Positions 1-6,135 of a DNA stretch of 7,405 nucleotides are shown here, one piece after another (positions within the stretch are counted from its first letter, which is position 1; every line of letters starts with the position of its first letter). The notes under the pieces are model-generated. The model was not told the DNA's origin. It made no database searches and saw nothing but the letters and a program-made list of their open reading frames with translations. Where the stretch lies: positions 1 to 7,405 of the forward strand of contig DJMI01000135.1 in assembly GCA_002435335.1 (NCBI GenBank). Reading direction: 5' to 3'. The position numbers and the translations under genes were made by a program. The DNA is from Nitrosomonas sp. UBA6494. GTDB taxonomy: Bacteria; Pseudomonadota; Gammaproteobacteria; Burkholderiales; Nitrosomonadaceae.

Positions 1-52
1 CACTTCAATGTTGAATCCGCCAACGCTAGAAATTCTTACAAATGATGTTTAC

Positions 53-79
53 AAAAACTGCCAGCAAGCGACAGTGTTT
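53..79 (-). terminator. possible weak terminator hairpin after galE
   Basis: Just past the galE stop, the minus strand can form an imperfect stem: AAACACTG pairs with CAGTTTTT with one internal mismatch, around an 11-nt loop, and the 3' arm runs into a short T tract. The stem is weak and not GC-rich, so this is only a candidate end for the galE transcript. Nothing else is recognisable in bases 1-83. Confidence 0.2.
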
Positions 80-83
80 CGGA

Positions 84-1109
84 TCAATTCTGATAACCTT
101 TAGGATTGGTGCTTTGCCAATGCCAACTGCTCTTGCACATATCTTGCAATCCGAGCGTTGCTTTCCACCCCAACAGTTGCAAAGCGCGATTCGGATCTGC
201 GTAACAAGCCGCAATATCGCCTGCGCGCCGCGCTGCGATTCGGTACGGTATTTCACGTCCGCTGGCTTGTTCGTAAGCGCGCACGACATCGAGCACACTG
301 TAGCCCTGACCGGTCCCCAGATTAACGGTCAGGCATTCGAAAAATTGATTGTTCTGACGATTTTGCAAGGCCTCCAACGCTTTGAGATGCCCAATCGCCA
401 AATCAACCACATGGATATAATCACGCACACCGGTACCATCGGCGGTAGGATAATCATTTCCCCAAACATTCAAGAATTCTCTACGTCCAATCGCAACTTG
501 CGCGACAAAAGGCATTAAATTATTCGGCATCCCTTGCGGATCTTCGCCGATCAAGCCACTGGCATGTGCGCCTACCGGATTAAAATAACGCAGAATACCG
601 ATCTGGAATGCAGGATCACTGCGGTGAAGATCGCGTAAAATGTCTTCGATCATCAGCTTGCTGCGTCCGTAAGGATTGGTTGCCGACAAAGGATGATCTT
701 CGGTCAGCGGCAGCTTGACCGGATCGCCGTATACGGTTGCGGAAGAACTGAATACCAAAATTTTGACATCACATTCCCGCATTGCCTCCAGCAAACGTAA
801 GGTACCGACAACGTTATTATCGTAGTAGGAAAGCGGCTGCTCCACCGACTCGCCGACTGCTTTGAGTCCGGCAAAGTGAATCACTGCCTTGGCTTTACTT
901 TGCTGCAAAGCGGTAACCAGTGAGGCACGATCGCGGCAATCTCCTGTAATGAGGTGCGGCTTTTTACCGGTAATCTTTTCCACTCGCACCAGTGCTTCAG
1001 GATTACTGTTACAGAAATTATCAAAAACCGTAACATCCAAACCGGCATTGAGCAATTCAACGCATGTATGCGATCCGATATAGCCGGCACCGCCTGTCAC
1101 AAGAATCAT
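84..1109 (-). CDS. galE: UDP-glucose 4-epimerase GalE
   Basis: Interconverts UDP-glucose and UDP-galactose in the cytoplasm using tightly bound NAD; it belongs to the extended short-chain dehydrogenase family. The 341-residue product begins MILVTGGAGYIGSH, with the Rossmann NAD motif GGAGYIG at residues 6-12. It has HFAGLKAVGES at 78-88, the catalytic Ser in FSSSATVYG (about residue 122), and the Tyr147/Lys151 pair in NPYGRSK. RYFNPVGAH (174-182) and RRAGDIAACYAD (294-305) are the usual substrate-side blocks, and the end WQSTNPKGY is typical of GalE. Length matches the family (E. coli 338). I chose the ATG at 1109 because it starts exactly at the family N-terminus and has GGGAG 8 nt upstream; an in-frame TTG at 1124 would place that site inside the gene. 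It follows cysN after 174 bp and may have its own promoter. Likely role is galactose supply for surface polysaccharide. Confidence 0.96.
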   Translation of the reverse strand: MILVTGGAGYIGSHTCVELLNAGLDVTVFDNFCNSNPEALVRVEKITGKKPHLITGDCRDRASLVTALQQSKAKAVIHFAGLKAVGESVEQPLSYYDNNVVGTLRLLEAMRECDVKILVFSSSATVYGDPVKLPLTEDHPLSATNPYGRSKLMIEDILRDLHRSDPAFQIGILRYFNPVGAHASGLIGEDPQGMPNNLMPFVAQVAIGRREFLNVWGNDYPTADGTGVRDYIHVVDLAIGHLKALEALQNRQNNQFFECLTVNLGTGQGYSVLDVVRAYEQASGREIPYRIAARRAGDIAACYADPNRALQLLGWKATLGLQDMCKSSWHWQSTNPKGYQN

Positions 1110-1117
1110 GGGGTTTA

Positions 1118-1122
1118 CTCCC
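1118..1122 (-). promoter_or_regulatory. ribosome binding site of galE
   Basis: GGGAG on the minus strand lies 8 nt before the ATG at 1109. It decides the start in favour of this ATG over the in-frame TTG at 1124. Confidence 0.75.
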
Positions 1123-1237
1123 AATCAAATACGATTAACCGATAATCACGATAATGCAAATAGACTCTCTGCTTTAATTTCAACATCATGGTGAATGGTG
1201 GATTGCGTATCACACTTAAACAAAGATGTGAATATAA

Positions 1238-1268
1238 GCGATCCCGATTTGCTTGATCGCGCAATCAA
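1238..1268 (-). terminator. inverted repeats after cysN, possible weak terminator
   Basis: Two overlapping inverted repeats lie 16-46 nt downstream of the cysN stop. TTGATTGCGCGATCAA (1253-1268) can fold on itself with a GCGC loop, and GCGATC (1255-1260 on the minus strand) can instead pair with GATCGC (1238-1243) across 11 nt. The two folds share bases and exclude each other. Only a T-rich stretch broken by other bases follows (TTATATTCACATCTTT), so termination here is uncertain. In the rest of the 1110-1283 gap I see no gene and no convincing promoter for galE; a TTGAAA near 1165 has no good -10 at standard spacing. Confidence 0.25.
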
Positions 1269-1283
1269 ACAGGTAATCCCGGC

Positions 1284-3083
1284 TTATTTCAATACACCGA
1301 TGCCGGATAAATGGTCGACAATCTTCTCAACGATCTGCTCCGGAGTCTGCTGATCGGTTTCAATACGAATACCGGAAGGTTGTGGTTCACCTTGCGATGC
1401 TCCCAACAAAACCTCAACAAACTCAGTCTGCTCAATCAATGACTGCATCTGCCCAATGTCGACACGACATTGAAAATCCGGTACCACCAATACGACCTGT
1501 CCGGAATTGAGCATCAATTTGGCTATTTCAATAAGTCGCCGCACATTTTCCCTTTGATCGGCATCGCTGATACTCAAATCCTTATTGAGTCCGGCACGAA
1601 CGGCGGCACCATCGAGCAAGCTGGTGTGTTTACCCAGCGCATACAGTCTTTTCTCCAGTAATTTGGCAATAGCCGAATCGCCGTTCAGCCACAGAATAAA
1701 CGGTTTTTGCCCTTTGATTGCGGCCAGTGCCTGTTTATCGATGTGAATCGATTGCCATTGATCGTCTTTGCCTTGCTCGAGCGAACCGAGCAGCATTCCG
1801 GCACCGACGGTATTGTTGGTCAAGCGGTCGATCAGGATAAAACCGCCGGTATCGTGGTCTTCTTTGTAAGGATCGAATGCAATGACTTGATCGGTATTGA
1901 TGTGGCACACGCCGATTTCGTTCAGGTCTAGTTTGTTGACTGCGATACGCTCGAGCGTATTGACGTTTACTTTGTGCCGGATCGTTGATACATGGGCGGT
2001 TACGGTCTTGGTGCCGATTTTTAGTAAATACGGCCGATTGGTTAACATCGGGTCTTCCGTCATCCACACCACGGTGGCTTCGAACCGGTTGGCAACCGTG
2101 GGTGGCGCCTCAGATCTTGCCAGAATATCGCCGCGGCTAATGTCGATTTCATCGGTCAACGTCAATGTGATCGCTTGCCCGGAAATGGCCTGCTCCAAAT
2201 CACCATCGCCGGTAACGATGCGTGCCACGCGGCTTTCTTTTCCAGACGGCAACACTTTTACCGCATCGCCCGGTTTGATACTGCCGCGCACCACCAAACC
2301 CGAATAACCGCGAAAATCCAGATTGGGACGATTGACCCATTGCACCGGCATGCGAAAAATACCCGGTTCCGCCACATCATTCTCTACCTGTACATTTTCC
2401 AGGTAACCCATCAGTGTTTCTCCTTGATACCACGGCGTATTTTCACTCAATGACGTAATGTTATCGCCTTTTAAGGCAGACATCGGGATCGTCACGATAT
2501 TCTGTAAACCGATTTCCTTGGCGAAATTACGATAATCGGCATCGATTCGGCGGCAAACATCTTCCGAATATCCCTCCATGTCTAGCTTGTTGATCGCCAG
2601 AACCACATGGCGGATGCCGATCAACGAAACCAAATAGCTGTGGCGACGCGTTTGCGTCAACACGCCCTTGCGCGCGTCGATCAGAATGATCGCAACATCG
2701 GCGGTCGATGCACCGGTAATCATGTTGCGCGTATATTGCTCATGCCCCGGCGTATCCGCGACGATGAACTTGCGCTTGTCGGTGGAAAAAAAACGGTAAG
2801 CAACATCGATGGTTATGCCCTGTTCGCGTTCCGCCGTCAAACCGTCTACCAATAGTGCAAAATCCAAATCACCCGCTTGGGTGCCGACTTTTTTGGAATC
2901 GACTTCCAATTGCATCAATTGATCTTCGAACAACATCTTGGATTCGTACAACATGCGTCCGATCAGCGTACTTTTGCCGTCGTCTACGCTGCCGCAGGTA
3001 ATAAAACGTAACAGGCTTTTCTTTTCGTGCGTTTTTAAATAGAGCTCGATATCTTCGGCGATCAAGTCCGATATATGCGCCAT
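1284..3083 (-). CDS. cysN: sulfate adenylyltransferase subunit 1 (CysN) with degenerate C-terminal APS-kinase domain
   Basis: GTPase subunit of heteromeric ATP sulfurylase. With CysD it makes adenosine 5'-phosphosulfate (APS) from sulfate and ATP, driven by GTP hydrolysis in the cytoplasm. The 599-residue protein shows the translation-factor-type G domain: P-loop GSVDDGKST (31-39), switch I region EREQGITIDVAY (85-96), DTPGHEQ (110-116), NKLD (165-168) and SALKG (202-206). EF-Tu-like beta-barrel domains follow to about residue 433, ending in FILIDRLTNNTVGAGM. All GTPase motifs look intact. E. coli CysN stops near residue 475; here about 150 further residues match APS kinase but lack its catalytic motifs (see separate entry). 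The start ATG overlaps the cysD stop by one base (TAATG), implying translational coupling. The first half is a confident functional CysN. Whether the enzyme also makes PAPS is doubtful, since the kinase part should be inactive. Confidence 0.95.
   Translation of the reverse strand: MAHISDLIAEDIELYLKTHEKKSLLRFITCGSVDDGKSTLIGRMLYESKMLFEDQLMQLEVDSKKVGTQAGDLDFALLVDGLTAEREQGITIDVAYRFFSTDKRKFIVADTPGHEQYTRNMITGASTADVAIILIDARKGVLTQTRRHSYLVSLIGIRHVVLAINKLDMEGYSEDVCRRIDADYRNFAKEIGLQNIVTIPMSALKGDNITSLSENTPWYQGETLMGYLENVQVENDVAEPGIFRMPVQWVNRPNLDFRGYSGLVVRGSIKPGDAVKVLPSGKESRVARIVTGDGDLEQAISGQAITLTLTDEIDISRGDILARSEAPPTVANRFEATVVWMTEDPMLTNRPYLLKIGTKTVTAHVSTIRHKVNVNTLERIAVNKLDLNEIGVCHINTDQVIAFDPYKEDHDTGGFILIDRLTNNTVGAGMLLGSLEQGKDDQWQSIHIDKQALAAIKGQKPFILWLNGDSAIAKLLEKRLYALGKHTSLLDGAAVRAGLNKDLSISDADQRENVRRLIEIAKLMLNSGQVVLVVPDFQCRVDIGQMQSLIEQTEFVEVLLGASQGEPQPSGIRIETDQQTPEQIVEKIVDHLSGIGVLK
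1287..1739 (-). other. degenerate APS-kinase (CysC-like) domain of CysN
   Basis: CysN residues 449-599. Homology to CysC is shown by AAIKGQKPFILWLNG (454-468), EKRLYALGKHTSLLDG (477-492), VRAGLNKDLSISDADQ (495-510), RENVRRLIEIAKL (511-523) and EFVEVLL (554-560). Active APS kinases have GLSGAGKS; here the protein reads GDS and continues directly with AIAKLLEKRL, a five-residue loss covering the P-loop core. LDGDNVRHGLN has become LDGAAVRAGLN, so the DGD aspartate is lost. The SPFR motif with the phospho-acceptor serine aligns with FQCR (537-540). The KARxGxIxxFTGID segment is absent, with about 11 residues in place of about 41. Some substrate-side residues remain (Arg496, Asn500, Arg511, Asn513, Arg515). 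The frame is open throughout, so this is not a frameshift artefact. Loss of kinase activity is inferred from missing residues; any binding role is unknown. Confidence 0.88.
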
Positions 3084-3979
3084 TAGAAGTACCCCTCTTG
3101 TTTCTTTTTCTCCATCGAACCGGTGGAATCGTGATCGATCAACCGGCCTTGCCGTTCAGATGTCTTGGTCAGCAACATCTCCTGAATAATGTCGGTCAAT
3201 GAGCCTGCTTCGCTTTCGATTGCGCCGGTCAGCGGATAGCAACCCAGCGTACGAAAACGTACTTTCTTCATCATCGGTTTCTCGCCTTCCTTCAGTGGCA
3301 TACGCTCATCGTCGACCATGATCAAGGTACCGTCACGCTCAACCACCGGACGTTCCTTGGCAAAATACAACGGCACGATCGGAATATCTTGCAAATAGAT
3401 GTATTGCCAAATATCGAGTTCGGTCCAGTTGGATAGCGGAAACACCCGGATGCTCTCGCCGATGTTTTTGCGCGCGTTATATAACCGCCACAACTCCGGG
3501 CGCTGCAGTTTTGGGTCCCAACGGTGTTGCGCCGAACGGATGGAAAAAATACGCTCTTTCGCGCGCGATTTTTCTTCGTCGCGACGCGCCCCGCCGAACG
3601 CCACGTCGAAATTATATTTATCCAGCGCTTGTTTCAAGCCTTCGGTTTTCCAAATGTCGGTATGCACCGCGGATCCATGCGTAAACGGATTGATATTTTT
3701 CGCGACAGCTTCCGGGTTGATATGCACAATCAGGTCTAATCCAAGCTTTTTCGCCATCACATCGCGAAACTGGATCATTTCTCTGAATTTCCATGTGGTA
3801 TCGACGTGTAGCAAGGGAAACGGCGGTTTCGACGGATAAAAGGCTTTGACAGCAAGGTGCAGCATCACTGCGCTATCCTTGCCGATGGAATAGAGCATCA
3901 CCGGCCGCTCGCACTCCGCCACAACCTCGCGCATGATATGGATGCTCTCCGCTTCGAGGCGTTGTAGGTGTGTCAACAT
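3083..3979 (-). CDS. cysD: sulfate adenylyltransferase subunit 2 (CysD)
   Basis: Catalytic adenylyl-transferring subunit of ATP sulfurylase and partner of CysN. It attacks sulfate onto the alpha-phosphate of ATP to give APS and pyrophosphate. The 298-residue protein (E. coli CysD 302) belongs to the PP-loop ATP pyrophosphatase superfamily, with the PP motif SIGKDSAVMLHLA (31-43). Family blocks follow: HVDTTWKFREM (58-68), FGGARRDEEKSRAKER (128-143), FPLSNWTELDIW (180-191), RFRTLGCYPLTGAIES (241-256) and the C-terminus STGSMEKKKQEGYF. No key motif is missing. The ATG at 3979 gives the family N-terminus and has GAAGGA 11 nt upstream. It is the first gene of a cysDN operon, sharing one base with cysN, and is separated from glmS by a 250-bp regulatory gap with a candidate promoter. 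Reductive sulfur-assimilation genes (cysH, cysI) are not in the window. Confidence 0.97.
   Translation of the reverse strand: MLTHLQRLEAESIHIMREVVAECERPVMLYSIGKDSAVMLHLAVKAFYPSKPPFPLLHVDTTWKFREMIQFRDVMAKKLGLDLIVHINPEAVAKNINPFTHGSAVHTDIWKTEGLKQALDKYNFDVAFGGARRDEEKSRAKERIFSIRSAQHRWDPKLQRPELWRLYNARKNIGESIRVFPLSNWTELDIWQYIYLQDIPIVPLYFAKERPVVERDGTLIMVDDERMPLKEGEKPMMKKVRFRTLGCYPLTGAIESEAGSLTDIIQEMLLTKTSERQGRLIDHDSTGSMEKKKQEGYF
3092..3098 (-). promoter_or_regulatory. ribosome binding site of cysN
   Basis: AGAGGGG on the minus strand sits inside the last codons of cysD, 8 nt before the cysN ATG. Together with the TAATG overlap it supports coupled translation of CysD and CysN. Confidence 0.7.
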
Positions 3980-3990
3980 TTCACTAATTT

Positions 3991-3996
3991 TCCTTC
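3991..3996 (-). promoter_or_regulatory. ribosome binding site of cysD
   Basis: GAAGGA on the minus strand lies 11 nt before the ATG at 3979, slightly long but acceptable spacing. It supports this start codon. Confidence 0.65.
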
Positions 3997-4132
3997 AAAA
4001 GGTAGTCAACAGAAAAATAATTATCTTCACATTCATGATGCTATTTATTGCCACAGCCCCTCGTTACAAGGGAAATATCTGATCGATTTTGAATGTATTG
4101 GCAGGAAATTGATAACAAATCCATGCGCTCGC

Positions 4133-4148
4133 AAAAAAGCCTTTCGGC
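4133..4148 (-). terminator. short GNRA-loop hairpin with T6 tract in the glmS-cysD gap
   Basis: On the minus strand GCC-GAAA-GGC is followed at once by TTTTTT. The core stem is only 3 bp, though a GAAA tetraloop is stabilising; flanking GTGCG and CGCAT could close an outer helix around it. It lies about 80 nt past the glmS stop and could end the glmU-glmS transcript. It is also about 16 nt downstream of the predicted cysD transcription start, so it could act within the cysDN leader. Evidence is suggestive only. Confidence 0.35.
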
Positions 4149-4170
4149 GACTACCGCACGTAAAGTTGTT

Positions 4171-4199
4171 ATTTTATCCGATAGCTGAATTATTGTCAG
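4171..4199 (-). promoter_or_regulatory. candidate sigma70 promoter of cysDN
   Basis: On the minus strand CTGACA (4199-4194, 5/6 to TTGACA) is separated by exactly 17 bp from TAAAAT (4176-4171, 5/6 to TATAAT). It lies about 30 bp past the glmS stop and points at cysD, which fits an independent cysDN promoter. The predicted start near 4164 gives a leader of roughly 185 nt. A second stem, CCCT/AGGG (4058-4072), lies later in that leader. No transcript data support this yet. Confidence 0.55.
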
Positions 4200-4218
4200 A
4201 GAATAGCCTAAAAGACTA

Positions 4219-4234
4219 TGTGATTAAAATCACT
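4219..4234. promoter_or_regulatory. CRP/FNR-family-like operator upstream of cysDN promoter
   Basis: TGTGA-TTAAAA-TCACT matches the CRP consensus TGTGA-N6-TCACA at nine of ten half-site positions. Its centre (4226.5) is about 62 bp upstream of the predicted cysD start, the classic class I activator position. It overlaps the glmS stop codon. A CRP-family role is inferred from the motif; a LysR-type regulator such as CysB would be the usual expectation for cys genes. Confidence 0.4.
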
Positions 4235-6086
4235 CCACCGTCACGGCTTTTGCCAAATTCCTAGGTTTATCGACATCAGTGTTCTTTTCTAAAGCCACGT
4301 GATACGCCAATAATTGCAGTGGAATCGTATGCAGAATCGGGCTTAGCAAACCTTCATGCTCCGACAAACGGATCACGTGCAGATTCTCGCTGGGTACGAT
4401 ATGCGAATCCGCATCGGCAAACACATACAATTCGCCACCGCGCGCATGCACCTCCTGTAAGTTGGATTTCAATTTACTGAGTAATTGATCGTTTGGTGCA
4501 ATCGCCACTACCGGCATTTCACTATCAACAAGAGCCAATGGACCGTGCTTCAATTCTCCCGCCGCATATGCTTCCGCATGAATATACGAAATTTCTTTGA
4601 GTTTCAATGCGCCTTCCATCGCAATCGGATAATGCACACCGCGTCCCAAAAATAACGCATGGCGCTTCTGCGCAAAACGCTTCGCCCAGGCTTTCACCTG
4701 CGGTTCCACTTGCAATGTATGTTGAATCGCAACCGGTAAATGACGCAGGTCGGCAATCAAGCAAGATTCCGCTTCCGGCGGCAGTTTGCGACGCAGCTTG
4801 GCCAGTGTAGCCGTCAGCAGCAGCAGCGATGCCAATTGCGTCGTGAATGCTTTGGTTGAGGCGACGCCGATCTCCGGCCCAGCACGCGTCAGAAAACGTA
4901 AATCGGATTGGCGTATCAAAGCGCTTTCCGGCACATTACAAATCGCCAGACTATGAGCATGCCCCAGCTTTTTGGCGTATTTCATTGCCGCCAACGTATC
5001 CGCCGTTTCACCGGATTGAGAAATACCCACCACCAGCGTATTCGGACTCACAATCGGATCGCGATAGCGATACTCACTGGCAATTTCAACATTACACGGC
5101 AATCCGGCAACGGTTTCCAACCAATACCGCGCCACTAGCCCAGCATGGTAGCTGGTACCGCAAGCCAGTATCAAAATACTGCTCGTTTGCGAAAAAATGC
5201 TTTCCGCTGCACTACCGAACAAATTCGGCGAAATCGATTGTGCATTGAAAACCATTTCCAACGTATTGGCCACCGCACTGGATTGCTCGAAAATTTCTTT
5301 CTGCATGTAATGCGTGTAAGGGCCTAATTCGATAGCATCGCTGGTCAGTTCGGTTTCGTGGACGGCACGCTCGACTTTCTGCACGACCTTGCCATTATGG
5401 CAATTGACGATGCGATAGCCGCTACTGGTCAGCTCGGCAACATCGCCTTCCTCCAAATAAACCATATTTTTGGTGGCTTTTAACAATGCAGAAACATCCG
5501 AAGCAGCATAGTTGCCGCTCTCGCCCAAACCAAGCAACAGCGGTGCACCGTTCCGAGCAACAACAATTTTGTCAGGACGTGCTTCCTCCATGACCGCAAT
5601 GGCAAAAGCGCCTTGTAATTCCGCTATTGATGCACAAACCGCTTCGAGCAGACCTTCGCTTCGTTTGAGATTCAGTGCAACCAAATGTGCAATGACCTCG
5701 GTGTCTGTATCCGATACAAATCGATAGCCCTCGGATTGCAAGCGTTCCCGCATACTTTCGTAATTTTCGACAATACCGTTATGAACTACTGCGATACGAG
5801 GATTATTCTCTTCCAATCCGGAAAAATGCGGATGCGCATTGCGTACTGACGGCGCACCATGAGTCGCCCAGCGGGTATGCGCAATGCCTGCAAATCCTTG
5901 CATCTTTTGTTCATCGGCAAGCTTTTGCAGTTCATGCACCCGACCGGTAGTACGCAGCCGCTGCAGGCCGCCGCAAGTTACCACCAGCCCGGCTGAATCG
6001 TAACCTCGGTATTCCAAACGTTGCAATCCCTCCAACAACACTGGAACCACGTTGTTTACCGACACTGCACCGACTATTCCGCACAT
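4230..6086 (-). CDS. glmS: glutamine-fructose-6-phosphate aminotransferase (isomerizing) GlmS
   Basis: Makes glucosamine-6-phosphate from fructose-6-phosphate and glutamine, the first committed step to UDP-GlcNAc. The 618-residue protein (E. coli 609) begins MCGIVGAVS; after Met removal Cys becomes the N-terminal nucleophile of the glutaminase domain. That domain also shows EYRGYDSAG (25-33), TRWATHG (71-77), HNGIVEN (102-108) and SDTDTE (126-131). The first SIS domain has CGTSYHAG (309-316), SQSGETADT (356-364) and ASTKAFTTQ (409-417). The second has GRGVHYPIAMEGALKLKEIS (481-500) and ELKHGPLAL (511-519), with catalytic His514. The C-tail DKPRNLAKAVTVE carries the Lys613 that binds the sugar. 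The ATG at 6086 is fixed by the Cys2 requirement and by GGAG 8 nt upstream; an in-frame TTG at 6104 is rejected. It lies 49 nt after glmU with no terminator between, so the two are probably co-transcribed. Confidence 0.98.
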   Translation of the reverse strand: MCGIVGAVSVNNVVPVLLEGLQRLEYRGYDSAGLVVTCGGLQRLRTTGRVHELQKLADEQKMQGFAGIAHTRWATHGAPSVRNAHPHFSGLEENNPRIAVVHNGIVENYESMRERLQSEGYRFVSDTDTEVIAHLVALNLKRSEGLLEAVCASIAELQGAFAIAVMEEARPDKIVVARNGAPLLLGLGESGNYAASDVSALLKATKNMVYLEEGDVAELTSSGYRIVNCHNGKVVQKVERAVHETELTSDAIELGPYTHYMQKEIFEQSSAVANTLEMVFNAQSISPNLFGSAAESIFSQTSSILILACGTSYHAGLVARYWLETVAGLPCNVEIASEYRYRDPIVSPNTLVVGISQSGETADTLAAMKYAKKLGHAHSLAICNVPESALIRQSDLRFLTRAGPEIGVASTKAFTTQLASLLLLTATLAKLRRKLPPEAESCLIADLRHLPVAIQHTLQVEPQVKAWAKRFAQKRHALFLGRGVHYPIAMEGALKLKEISYIHAEAYAAGELKHGPLALVDSEMPVVAIAPNDQLLSKLKSNLQEVHARGGELYVFADADSHIVPSENLHVIRLSEHEGLLSPILHTIPLQLLAYHVALEKNTDVDKPRNLAKAVTVE

Positions 6087-6094
6087 TGGATTTT

Positions 6095-6098
6095 CTCC
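6095..6098 (-). promoter_or_regulatory. ribosome binding site of glmS
   Basis: GGAG on the minus strand, 8 nt before the ATG at 6086, confirms the start that leaves Cys as residue 2. The 49-nt glmU-glmS gap is too short to hold a glmS ribozyme. Confidence 0.75.
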
Positions 6099-6135
6099 GG
6101 ACAATTCGATTGATTAAATAAATTCATTGTAACCA

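Noticed and set aside
42..518. Plus-strand 158-codon open frame opposite galE
   Set aside because: It lies antisense to a clear GalE coding region and shows no family motifs; a shadow frame.
1253..1268. FNR-box-like TTGAT...ATCAA
   Set aside because: The half-sites are perfect, but they are separated by 6 bp instead of the 4 bp FNR needs, and no good promoter is placed relative to it.
1284..1739. CysN C-terminus as a sequencing frameshift or pseudogene
   Set aside because: The CysC-like blocks on both sides of each deletion stay in one frame and the protein ends in a family-like C-terminal helix, so the losses are in-frame and the gene is intact as an open frame.
4203..4219. ATAGTC-TTTTA-GGCTAT hairpin right after glmS as its terminator
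   Set aside because: It is a 6-bp AT-rich stem with a wobble pair and no T tract following on the minus strand; too weak to call.
3968..4264. Plus-strand 98-codon open frame across the glmS-cysD gap
   Set aside because: It overlaps both flanking genes' ends, has no recognisable domain, and sits on the predicted minus-strand promoter and leader. It is most likely a chance frame.
6087..6135. glmS ribozyme or riboswitch in the glmU-glmS gap
   Set aside because: The 49-nt gap is far too short, and that ribozyme belongs mainly to Gram-positive bacteria.
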